A stretch of DNA of 33,289 nt from Sneathiellales bacterium. GTDB lineage: Bacteria; Pseudomonadota; Alphaproteobacteria; JANQFL01. The translations under genes and the position numbers were made by a program. This document shows, piece by piece, positions 26,252 through 33,289 of this stretch (position 1 is its first letter; the number at the start of each line of letters is the position of its first letter). The notes beneath the pieces are model-generated. The model was given only the letters and a program-made list of their open reading frames with translations, was not told where the DNA came from and did not search any database. Location of the stretch: positions 1 through 33,289 of the forward strand of contig JANQFL010000017.1 of assembly GCA_028277845.1 (NCBI GenBank). The letters run 5' to 3'.

Positions 26252-27151
26252 ATGTCTCCCGCCGTCGCGGAACTGAGCGATGTGCACAAACGATACGGCG
26301 CGACGGAGGCGTTGCGCGGCGTGTCGCTGACCGTCGGCGAAGGTGAGATCGTCGCCCTGCTGGGTCCGAACGGCGCCGGCAAGACGACCGCGATCAACCT
26401 GATGTCGGGGTTGCGCCGGCCCGATCGTGGCACGGCGCGGCTGTTCGGGCGCGACCCCCGGGACCCGGTTGCGCGCCGCAGCATCGGCGTGACCCCTCAG
26501 GATACGGCGTTTCCGGTGCGCCTGACGGGCCGTGAGGTCATCGCACTGGTGCGCGATCATTTCCCGGATCCCGTGGCAACGCCGGACCTGATCGGACGGT
26601 TCGGCCTCGAGGAATTCGTTGATCGCCAGACCGGGGGCTTGTCCGGCGGGCAAAGGCGGCGCCTCGCCCTGGCCCTGGCGTTCGCCGGCCGGGCGGACGT
26701 GGTGTTCCTGGACGAACCGACGACCGGCCTGGACGCGGGCGTGCGCCGCGACTTCTGGGATGCGGTGCGTGCATTCGCCGGTAACGGCGGCACCGTGTTG
26801 CTGACCACCCATTATTTGGAGGAGGCCGAAGCCCTGGCCAGCCGGGCGGTGCTGATCGATCACGGCCGCATCCGCCTAGCCGGTGGAATCGACGATATCC
26901 GCGCCCGCGTCGGTTTGAAACGTGTCGAACTGTGCGCTCCGGCTTTGCCCGCGTTGGACGGTGTTGCCGGGATCGGGAACACCGGCGACCGTCATGCTCT
27001 ACTGACCCGGGACGCCGACGCCCTCGTACGCGAGCTGGTCGCCCGCGGTGTGGATTTTCGCGACCTGGAGATCCGGCCGGTGTCGCTGGAGGACGCCATC
27101 ACGACGGCCCTGCGGGACGATGACTGCGCGGACGGGAGCACCGCGGGATGA
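26252..27151 (+). CDS. ABC transporter ATP-binding protein
   Basis: A 299-residue ATPase of an ABC-2 type exporter. Walker A is GPNGAGKTT (38-46), the signature LSGGQ sits at 130-134, Walker B ends with Asp-Glu near 154-155 (VVFLDEPTTGLD), and the switch histidine is His187. The C-terminal 80 residues form the accessory domain common in drug- and polysaccharide-type exporters. The ATG at 26252 fits the family; a TTG at 26243 is possible. It overlaps the permease gene in ATGA. Confidence 0.94.
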   Translation: MSPAVAELSDVHKRYGATEALRGVSLTVGEGEIVALLGPNGAGKTTAINLMSGLRRPDRGTARLFGRDPRDPVARRSIGVTPQDTAFPVRLTGREVIALVRDHFPDPVATPDLIGRFGLEEFVDRQTGGLSGGQRRRLALALAFAGRADVVFLDEPTTGLDAGVRRDFWDAVRAFAGNGGTVLLTTHYLEEAEALASRAVLIDHGRIRLAGGIDDIRARVGLKRVELCAPALPALDGVAGIGNTGDRHALLTRDADALVRELVARGVDFRDLEIRPVSLEDAITTALRDDDCADGSTAG

Positions 27152-27888
27152 TACGTCTAACCGCCGCCCACTGCCGCGCCACCTTGCTGGAGCTGTACCG
27201 CTCGCCCGGTTACTGGGTGCCGACCGTGGTGTTCCCGGCCATGCTGTTCAGCTTCTTCGGCGCGTCCATCGCCGGCGACGGCATACGGGCCGCGACCCTG
27301 GCGACGGCCTCCTTCGCCGTCTACGCCGTGGTCGGCGTCGCTTTTTACCAATTCGGCGTCGGCGTCGCCCAGGACCGGGAATCCCCCTGGGAAGGATTCG
27401 TCCGCACCCTGCCCGCTCCGGCCGCACCCCGTATCGCCGCACGGGTGGTCGCGGCCCTGATCTTCGCCGCGGCGGCCGCGGCAACGGTTATCGCCGTCGC
27501 CCACGGCATCGCGGCGCCGCGTTTCACGGCGGCATCAGGCCTGGCGCTGGCCGCCGTGCTGGCCATGGGGCTCGTGCCCTTCGCCCTGTTCGGCGTCGCG
27601 CTCGGCTATCTCGCCTCGGCCAAGGCTGCGGTCGCCCTGGCCAACATGATTTATCTGCCTCTGGCTTTTGCCGGCGGTCTGTGGATCCCGCCCCACGGCC
27701 TGCCCGACATGGTCGCCGCGCTGTCGCCGTTCACGCCGACGCGGCAGTTCGCCGAACTGGCCTGGGCCGCCGCCACCCACACCCCCCTGCCCGGCGCGGC
27801 GATGGTGGGCCTGGCGGCCTATACGGTGGTGTTCGGCGGCCTGGCCTTGTGGGCCTATCACCGCGACCAGGGCGCGCGCTTCCGTTAA
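27148..27888 (+). CDS. ABC-2 type transporter permease
   Basis: A 246-residue membrane protein with about six hydrophobic helices, the ABC-2 permease pattern. The motif region PLAFAGGLWIPPHGLPDMVAALSPFTPTRQFAEL before the last helices is typical of this group. It should form the membrane channel with the upstream ATPase, probably as homodimers, exporting an unknown compound. Translation is coupled to the ATPase by the 4-base overlap. Confidence 0.92.
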   Translation: MIRLTAAHCRATLLELYRSPGYWVPTVVFPAMLFSFFGASIAGDGIRAATLATASFAVYAVVGVAFYQFGVGVAQDRESPWEGFVRTLPAPAAPRIAARVVAALIFAAAAAATVIAVAHGIAAPRFTAASGLALAAVLAMGLVPFALFGVALGYLASAKAAVALANMIYLPLAFAGGLWIPPHGLPDMVAALSPFTPTRQFAELAWAAATHTPLPGAAMVGLAAYTVVFGGLALWAYHRDQGARFR

Positions 27889-27909
27889 CGCGGCAATAGT
27901 GCGCCGATC

Positions 27910-28893
27910 TCACCCCTCCGGGTAACAGCCGGCCTCTTTCGCCCGGCGCACGACGAGGCCGTAGACCGTGTCGATGACGGGCGTGGGCACGCCGGTCAGG
28001 CGGCCGAGTTCGGAAACCACGCCGACCAGCGCCTCGATTTCCATCGGCCGGCCCTGGTCGAGGTCCTGCAGCATGGAGGTGCGGTGGGCGCCGACGTCGG
28101 CGGAGCCCTGGATGCGGGTGTCGACGTCGATGGAGAACTTGACGCCGAGCTTCTCGCCGATCTCCTGCGCCTCGACCATCATCTGGCGGGCGATGGGCCG
28201 GGTCAGCGGGTCGGTGGCGAGCACGTCGAGGGTGGCGTCGGTCAGGGCGCTCATGGGATTGAAGCTGAGATTGCCCCACAGCTTCATCCAGATGTCGTTG
28301 CGGATGTCGGGCCGGGCCGGCGCCTTGAGGCCGGCCGCGATCAGCGCCTTGCTGAGCGTCTTGACCCGGTCGGAACGGGTGCCGTCGGGCTCGCCGATAG
28401 GCAGGCGGTTGCCATAGACGTGGCGCACCACGCCCGGCGCTTCCAGCTCGGCGGCCGGCCAGACGACGCAGCCGATGGCGCGCTGCGGGCCGATGTGGTC
28501 CCATTGGCGGCCGCCGGGATCGACGCTTTCGAGCCTTGTGTCGCGCAGCGGGCTGTCGAGGCCGTGGAAGTACCACCACGGTATGCCGTTCTGCGCCGTC
28601 ACTACCATGGTGCCGTCGGTCAGCATGGGCGCCATGCCGGGCGCGATGGCCGGCGACGCGGTGGCCTTGACGGTGACGAAGACCACGTCCTGGGGCCCGG
28701 CCTCGGCCGGGTCGTCGGTGCATTGGGGCCGCACCTGGATCTCCCGGTCCTCCATGATCAGGCGCAGGCCGTTTTGTTTCAGCGCTTGCAGGTTGGGGCC
28801 GCGGGCGATCAGCGTCACCTCGGCGCCGCTGTCGGCCATCAGGCCGCCGATCAGGCCGCCGATCGATCCGGCGCCGTAGATGCAGACCTTCAC
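27910..28893 (-). CDS. 2-dehydropantoate 2-reductase family protein
   Basis: A 327-residue ketopantoate reductase (PanE/ApbA) family protein, which would reduce 2-dehydropantoate with NADPH on the way to pantothenate and CoA. The nucleotide site is GAGSIG at 7-12; Lys76 (VTVKA), Lys204 and Asn208 in WMKLWGNLSFNP match catalytic or substrate-binding positions. Many paralogues act on other 2-oxo acids, and its coupling to an acyl-CoA ligase leaves the substrate open. Its ATG lies in a 4-base overlap with the stop of the upstream ligase gene. Confidence 0.88.
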   Translation of the reverse strand: MKVCIYGAGSIGGLIGGLMADSGAEVTLIARGPNLQALKQNGLRLIMEDREIQVRPQCTDDPAEAGPQDVVFVTVKATASPAIAPGMAPMLTDGTMVVTAQNGIPWWYFHGLDSPLRDTRLESVDPGGRQWDHIGPQRAIGCVVWPAAELEAPGVVRHVYGNRLPIGEPDGTRSDRVKTLSKALIAAGLKAPARPDIRNDIWMKLWGNLSFNPMSALTDATLDVLATDPLTRPIARQMMVEAQEIGEKLGVKFSIDVDTRIQGSADVGAHRTSMLQDLDQGRPMEIEALVGVVSELGRLTGVPTPVIDTVYGLVVRRAKEAGCYPEG

Positions 28894-30428
28894 GCCGCGT
28901 TCTCCTCATCCCCTTCCAGGCCCAAGGTCTTGGCCAGGCCGATGCGTTGCAGCTTGCCGGTCGGCCCCTTGGGGATTTCGTCAACGATGACGATCTTGCG
29001 CGGCACCTTGAAGTCGGCGAGGCGCGAGGCGGCATAGTCGCGCAGTTCGCGATCGTCCGCGCTGGCCCCTTCGTTCAGGACAATGGCGGCGCCCACTTCC
29101 TCGCCCAGTTTCGGATGGGCGATGGCGAAGGCCACGGCCTGGGCGACGGCGGGATGATCCATCAACACCTCATCCACCTCGCGCGGCGAGACCTTTTCGC
29201 CGCCCCGGTTGATGATCTCCTTGATGCGGCCGGTGATGGTGAGATAGCCGTCGTCATCGAGCTTGCCCTGGTCGCCGGTCCGGAACCAGCCGTCGGTGAA
29301 GGACTCGGCGTTGGCCTTGGGATTGTTTTCGTATCCCGCCGTGACATTGGCGCCGCGGATCGACACCTCGCCGATGGCACCCACAGACAGTACATCGTTA
29401 GCCGGGCCGAGGATGGCGATTTCGGGCCCTGCCGCCAGGCCGACCGTGCCCGGCTTGCGGGCGAGCGGCGGCAGGGGGTTGCAGGCCATCTGATGGGCCG
29501 CCTCTGTCATGCCGTAAGCCTCCACCACCGGGGCGGAGAACACCTCCTCCAACTCCGCCATGACCTGCGGCGGCAGCGAGGCCGACGACGAGCGGATCAG
29601 CCGCAGTTTGGCCGCGGCGATGATGTCGGCGTTGCGGCCGGCGCGGGACAGGATGGCCTGGTGCATGGTCGGTACCGCCGTGTACCAGGTCGGCGCGAAT
29701 TCGCTGAGCCAGGGAAAGAACCGCATGGCATTGAAGCCCGGCGTACAGACGATGCCGGCACCGGCGCCCAGGCTGGCCAGCACCGCCGCGATCAGGCCGT
29801 GGATGTGGAAGAGCGGCATGATGTTGAGGCAGCGGTCCGCCGCCGTGAGCTTGAGCGATTCGGCGATATTGCCGGCGGACGCCGCCACGTTGCGCTGGCT
29901 GAGCGGAACGATCTTCGGCCGTGACGTGGTGCCGGACGTGTGCAGGACCAGCGCCACGTCGTCCGCCGTAACCAGCCCCGCCGTCGCCGCGCCGTTTTCC
30001 GCGATGGACAATGTGAAACAGCCCGCCGGACCGGCGGGATCGGGCACCAGCGGCACGACCGGAATGTTGCGCGCCCCGGCCGCCGCCACCGCCGGGCTGT
30101 CGCTGCCGTCCAACACGATGAGGGCACGGGCGTTCAGATCGGACAGGTAGAAGTCATATTCCTCCTGCCGGTACGCCGGATTGAGCGGCGCCGCCGTGGC
30201 GCAGGCCGCAATGGCGACAAACGCCATCGCCATTTCCGGTCCGTTGGGCAGCACGATCGCGATGCGGTCGCCCCGGCCGATGCCGGCGGCCGCCAGGGAC
30301 GCACCCGTTTCCCGCACCAGCGCGCGCAGCCGCCCGTATGTCAGCGGATCCCGATCGGGCGCCAGGATGGCCGGATCATGGTCCTGACCGGCTTGCAGCA
30401 AATCGGAAATGGTCTGGGCGGTCGTCAT
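28890..30428 (-). CDS. AMP-dependent acyl-CoA synthetase/ligase
   Basis: A 512-residue member of the adenylate-forming family that activates a carboxylic acid as acyl-AMP and then as a CoA thioester. Core motifs are HTSGTTSRPK (163-172), YGMTEAAHQ (305-313), GWFRTGDQG (380-388), RIKEIINRGGEKVSPREVDE (401-420) and the C-terminal catalytic Lys492 in GPTGKLQR. It resembles oxalate/malonate or medium-chain acid ligases, but the acid is not assignable. The ATG at 30428 is chosen because AGGGAGA precedes it. It is coupled to the ketopantoate-reductase-like gene. Confidence 0.92.
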   Translation of the reverse strand: MTTAQTISDLLQAGQDHDPAILAPDRDPLTYGRLRALVRETGASLAAAGIGRGDRIAIVLPNGPEMAMAFVAIAACATAAPLNPAYRQEEYDFYLSDLNARALIVLDGSDSPAVAAAGARNIPVVPLVPDPAGPAGCFTLSIAENGAATAGLVTADDVALVLHTSGTTSRPKIVPLSQRNVAASAGNIAESLKLTAADRCLNIMPLFHIHGLIAAVLASLGAGAGIVCTPGFNAMRFFPWLSEFAPTWYTAVPTMHQAILSRAGRNADIIAAAKLRLIRSSSASLPPQVMAELEEVFSAPVVEAYGMTEAAHQMACNPLPPLARKPGTVGLAAGPEIAILGPANDVLSVGAIGEVSIRGANVTAGYENNPKANAESFTDGWFRTGDQGKLDDDGYLTITGRIKEIINRGGEKVSPREVDEVLMDHPAVAQAVAFAIAHPKLGEEVGAAIVLNEGASADDRELRDYAASRLADFKVPRKIVIVDEIPKGPTGKLQRIGLAKTLGLEGDEENAA

Positions 30429-30538
30429 GTGTGTCTCCCTGCGGCGAGACCGCATGATGTAACACAGGATGTTGCGCCGGTTCGAGCACGGAAAGGCCCG
30501 AAACGCCTAGCGGAAACCAAGGATTCCGTATGGTGGGA

Positions 30539-30967
30539 TTAGACGGCCCGGTCGAACGGGTAGACGGGGCCCATGACCGTGGCGATGCGGTCGTTGGCGT
30601 CTTCGTAGGCCCGGATGCCGGCGCCCTGGGCGTTGGCCTGCTGGTATTTGTGCTCGGGTACCACTTCCTGCGCCAGGGTTTGCGCCAGAAACGCCGGGGA
30701 CGGCCCCATGGGCGCGGCGCGGCGGCGGTCCTCCCGGACGCTCAAGTTGGCTTCGACCAGCGACCGGCCGGTCTGTGCGCCCCGGTGGCGGACCCGGGTC
30801 AGGCCCAGGCGCTGGGCTTCGGCGGCGGCCTGGAAACCGCGGCCGTGGCGGCCGTTCTGCGAATCAGCCTGCGACTGGTCAGGCGCCGCCGGGCGCCGTT
30901 CGACAGGAATGTCGGGCGCAACAACAGGGAGCGGGCTATGTGCCGGTATGGCAGGGTTGAGTTGCAA
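30539..30967 (-). CDS. Hypothetical protein with TTG start
   Basis: A 142-residue protein with no recognised domain. The N-terminal half is proline-, glutamine- and arginine-rich and probably disordered. The C-terminal part (PSPAFLAQTLAQEVVPEH, then YEDANDRIATVMGPVYPFDR) looks ordered, with patterned alanine-rich helices. The start is inferred to be TTG at 30967 because AGGAA lies at a normal distance and no ATG occurs until late in the frame. It ends 111 bases upstream of the ligase start, on the same strand. Confidence 0.6.
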   Translation of the reverse strand: MQLNPAIPAHSPLPVVAPDIPVERRPAAPDQSQADSQNGRHGRGFQAAAEAQRLGLTRVRHRGAQTGRSLVEANLSVREDRRRAAPMGPSPAFLAQTLAQEVVPEHKYQQANAQGAGIRAYEDANDRIATVMGPVYPFDRAV

Positions 30968-31236
30968 AGCTGGGTTCCTGAGTTATCGAAAATATGGGGT
31001 TTTGAGCCTAATTTTCTCCTAATTTTCTTCGTTAACGCGCTACGGGCCAGGAAACTCAAGAACAATCGAGCGCCGTTAACCTTAAAGCATATATACTCTA
31101 AAGGGAATTTTACCACGAAAACTACGACGTTTACTTTAAAAATTTAAAATTCTTTAAGTGCCGGCGCCTAGTTTCGAGTTCCCCAGCAAGTAATGATTGG
31201 GTCAGTAGCGTAGAAAGCTTGAGGCTAGGAAAACCC
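30968..31236. other. 269-base intergenic region with AT-rich core
   Basis: The segment 31000-31160 is markedly AT-rich, with runs such as TTTAAAAATTTAAAATT, between the divergent hypothetical gene and the PAS-GGDEF-EAL gene. It presumably holds promoters for both. I find no reliable -35/-10 pair and no RNA gene. Confidence 0.6.
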
Positions 31237-33009
31237 GTGGCCAAGGCGAGAGTACAGGGAAGTCGTCTCCACCCGGATTATGGTGGAGACTGGATGGGCA
31301 CAGCACTCGATGCGTCCGGTGTCATTGCCTATGACTGGAATCTACAGTCCGGCCGGATTCAATGGTCCGGCAACGCGGCCCAGGTTCTCGGCTGCGCCGA
31401 TGTCGACGAGATCGCGACGGCCAGCACGTTCCTTGCCCGCGTGCACGGGAACGATTTCGGCACCCTGAGCGGCCCCGGCGCCGATCGCGGTCGCAACGGA
31501 TCGATCCGCGCCACCTACAGAATCCGGCGCGATGACGGCTCCTTCTGCTGGGTCCAGGACCGCGGCGATATCCAAACCAACGCAGCCGGCGAGGCCGAAC
31601 GGTTTGTCGGCACGCTGCATGTGGTTACGGACGAGAAAGCCAAGGAAGCGCGGCTGGAGCGCCTGGCCCAGCACGATGAATTGACCGGTTTCTTCAACCG
31701 CGGCGGCCTGCGCGGCATCCTGGACCAGACGGTATTCGAAAGCCTCAGGGACAGGACGACCAGCGCCTATCTGGCGGTCGGCATCGATTCGATCAGCCGC
31801 ATCAACGAGACCTTCGGCTATTCGGCGACCGATTCCGTTATCGTCGCGGTGGGCGACCGGTTGCGCGCGCGCCTGCGCAGTGACGGCGCGATCGGCCGCG
31901 TCACCGGCAACCACTTCGGTATTCTGTTGCGCAACTGCAGCCCGGAAGACATGCGGCAAAAGGCCGACGCCTTGCTGGAGGCCGTCAACAGCGAACTGGT
32001 GGACACCGAGGCCGGGCCCGTCCCGGTGACCATTTCCATCGGCTGCGTTCAGTTGCCGGTTTCCGCCCGCAACGGCCACGAGGCCATGGCACGGGCCGAA
32101 AACGCCCTGGCCGAGGCCAAGAAGGCCGGCCGCGACCGGGTGGTGATCTTCACCCCAAACCGGGACAAGGCCGCCGACCGGCGCCGGGCCCGCGAGATCG
32201 TCGAGCGGGTGGCCTCCGCGGCCGACACCGGGGCCTTGCAGTTCGCCTTCCAGCCCGTCGTGCAGGCCCCGGATGGCGATGTCAACTTCTATGAATGCCT
32301 GATCCGGCTGCTGGACGACGACGGCCTGCCGATCCCGGCGGCCCGTTTCATGACCGTGGTCGAGGATCTGGGCCTGATCCGCAAGGTCGACCGCCTGACG
32401 CTCGAAATGGCGGCGCAGGAACTGCATGCGTCAAACGCTATGGAACTGTCCCTGAACGTGTCCGGCCTGACGGTGTCGGACGGTTACTGGCTCGAGATGG
32501 CCAAGTCGCTGCTGCACGCATACCCCGAGATCGCCGCGCGGCTGACCATCGAGATCACGGAAACGGCGGCGTTGCGGGACCCGGAGGAATCGCACCACTT
32601 CGTGTCCGAACTCAAACGCCTGGGCTGCCGCGTGGCCTTGGACGACTTCGGCGCCGGTCACTCATCGTTCCGGCAGTTGCGCAACCTGGCCGTCGATGTG
32701 ATCAAGATCGACGGGTCTTTCGTCCGCGGCGTGTCAGACAGCGCCGACAACCGGCTGCTGGTCAAGACCCTGCTGGATCTGGCGCAGGGCTTCCATCTGT
32801 CGACCGTGGCCGAGTGGGTCGAGAACGCCGAGGACGCGCGCTACCTGGTCGATCAGGGCGTCGATTACTTGCAGGGCTATCTGTTCGGCGCCCCCAGCCT
32901 GGAGCGGCCCTGGCTGTCGACGTCGGCCGTGCCCAACATTCACACCATTCCCGGGATCGCGCCGCATGAGCAGATACTTGGCCGTTTGAGCCGCGGCCTG
33001 ACCGGATGA
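31237..33009 (+). CDS. PAS-GGDEF-EAL protein, likely c-di-GMP phosphodiesterase
   Basis: A 590-residue signalling protein without membrane segments. Residues 20-135 form a PAS domain (IAYDWNLQSGRIQWSGNAAQVLG). The GGDEF domain (about 140-305) has the site motif changed to Thr-Gly-Asn-His-Phe at 223-227, so it should not make c-di-GMP. The EAL domain (about 325-575) keeps Glu353 in an ECL version of EAL, Asn407, Glu439, Asp469-Asp470 in ALDDFGAGHSS, Lys490 and the glutamate near 529, the set needed for c-di-GMP hydrolysis. GTG at 31237 is preferred because AGGAAAACCC precedes it; TTG at 31219 would add six residues. It ends flush with the convergent phaR. Confidence 0.92.
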   Translation: MAKARVQGSRLHPDYGGDWMGTALDASGVIAYDWNLQSGRIQWSGNAAQVLGCADVDEIATASTFLARVHGNDFGTLSGPGADRGRNGSIRATYRIRRDDGSFCWVQDRGDIQTNAAGEAERFVGTLHVVTDEKAKEARLERLAQHDELTGFFNRGGLRGILDQTVFESLRDRTTSAYLAVGIDSISRINETFGYSATDSVIVAVGDRLRARLRSDGAIGRVTGNHFGILLRNCSPEDMRQKADALLEAVNSELVDTEAGPVPVTISIGCVQLPVSARNGHEAMARAENALAEAKKAGRDRVVIFTPNRDKAADRRRAREIVERVASAADTGALQFAFQPVVQAPDGDVNFYECLIRLLDDDGLPIPAARFMTVVEDLGLIRKVDRLTLEMAAQELHASNAMELSLNVSGLTVSDGYWLEMAKSLLHAYPEIAARLTIEITETAALRDPEESHHFVSELKRLGCRVALDDFGAGHSSFRQLRNLAVDVIKIDGSFVRGVSDSADNRLLVKTLLDLAQGFHLSTVAEWVENAEDARYLVDQGVDYLQGYLFGAPSLERPWLSTSAVPNIHTIPGIAPHEQILGRLSRGLTG

Positions 33010-33289
33010 TCAGTCTTTCTTTGACGCCAGCTGGTTGAGCTGGCGCTGCATTTCGTCCAGCTTGTTTTTGAGGTCGGTCAGTTCGGCGTCCTGATCGGCG
33101 CCGGTGTTTTCCTGTGCGCCCGCGCCGCCGTCGCCGTTCGGCTGTCCGCCGCCCTGGCCCGGTTGGCCCTGCTGGAATGGATTGAACATGCTCATGGTCT
33201 GCTGCAGCATGGCGATGTTCTGCCGGCCCATTTCCTCGAACGACTTGAACGGGTTCATGTCGCCGAAGGTTTCCTCCATATAGCGCCGC
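33010..33289 (-). CDS. phaR: PHA synthesis regulator PhaR, C-terminal part (runs off the edge)
   Basis: The visible 92 codons are the C-terminal region of PhaR, a polyhydroxyalkanoate granule-associated repressor. The segment MEETFGDMNPFKSFEEMGRQ followed by NIAMLQQTMSMFNPF is typical of alphaproteobacterial PhaR tails; then comes a glycine/glutamine-rich linker and a short coiled-coil end (LTDLKNKLDEMQRQLNQLA). The frame is open through position 33289 (Arg-Arg-Tyr before the first visible Met), so the internal ATG at 33279 is not the start; the N-terminal DNA-binding domain lies outside the window. Confidence 0.85.
   Translation of the reverse strand, partial: RRYMEETFGDMNPFKSFEEMGRQNIAMLQQTMSMFNPFQQGQPGQGGGQPNGDGGAGAQENTGADQDAELTDLKNKLDEMQRQLNQLASKKD

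Overview
The window is high-GC and looks like chromosomal DNA of an alphaproteobacterium, probably Rhodospirillales-like. The evidence is a PhaR-type PHA regulator at the right edge, a Coq7-type ubiquinone hydroxylase, GluQ, a DecR-like Lrp regulator and GTG/TTG starts preceded by purine-rich ribosome sites. This placement is inference; there is no rRNA or other marker gene here. No transposase, integrase, CRISPR array or phage module is recognisable.

Layout. Positions 1-7300 are mostly housekeeping: a Lrp/AsnC regulator, a TrpF-like isomerase, a GNAT acetyltransferase, tRNA-Leu(CAA), an overlapping YqaA/DedA-like, DsbB and Coq7 cluster, an HNH endonuclease, an EamA exporter, an AlkA-like glycosylase and GluQ. 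Positions 7300-11600 hold a sulfatase-superfamily enzyme with an altered formylglycine motif, a YfbK-like VWA lipoprotein and an NfsA-like nitroreductase.

Positions 11622-17616 hold the least familiar locus: a tightly coupled minus-strand operon of a small lipoprotein, a 1411-residue lipoprotein with a C-terminal coiled coil, and an endonuclease/exonuclease/phosphatase-fold enzyme. By eye its base composition is less GC-biased than its neighbours. I cannot assign it a known system.

Positions 18000-23520 look catabolic: an FAH-family hydrolase with a signal peptide, a fused flavin monooxygenase/OYE reductase of the salicylyl-CoA or 2-aminobenzoyl-CoA type, a cytoplasmic gamma-glutamyltransferase-like protein and a VOC-family protein. 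Two perfect palindromes lie just upstream of the flavoprotein and may be operators. Positions 23740-26125 are accessory and partly decayed: an exported helical protein of unknown function, the C-terminal half of a GST, an N-terminal kinase fragment on the opposite strand, and a small membrane protein.

Positions 26252-33289 hold an ABC exporter pair, a coupled acyl-CoA ligase and ketopantoate-reductase-like pair, a small hypothetical protein, a PAS-GGDEF-EAL protein with a degenerate GGDEF site, and the 3' end of phaR running off the edge.
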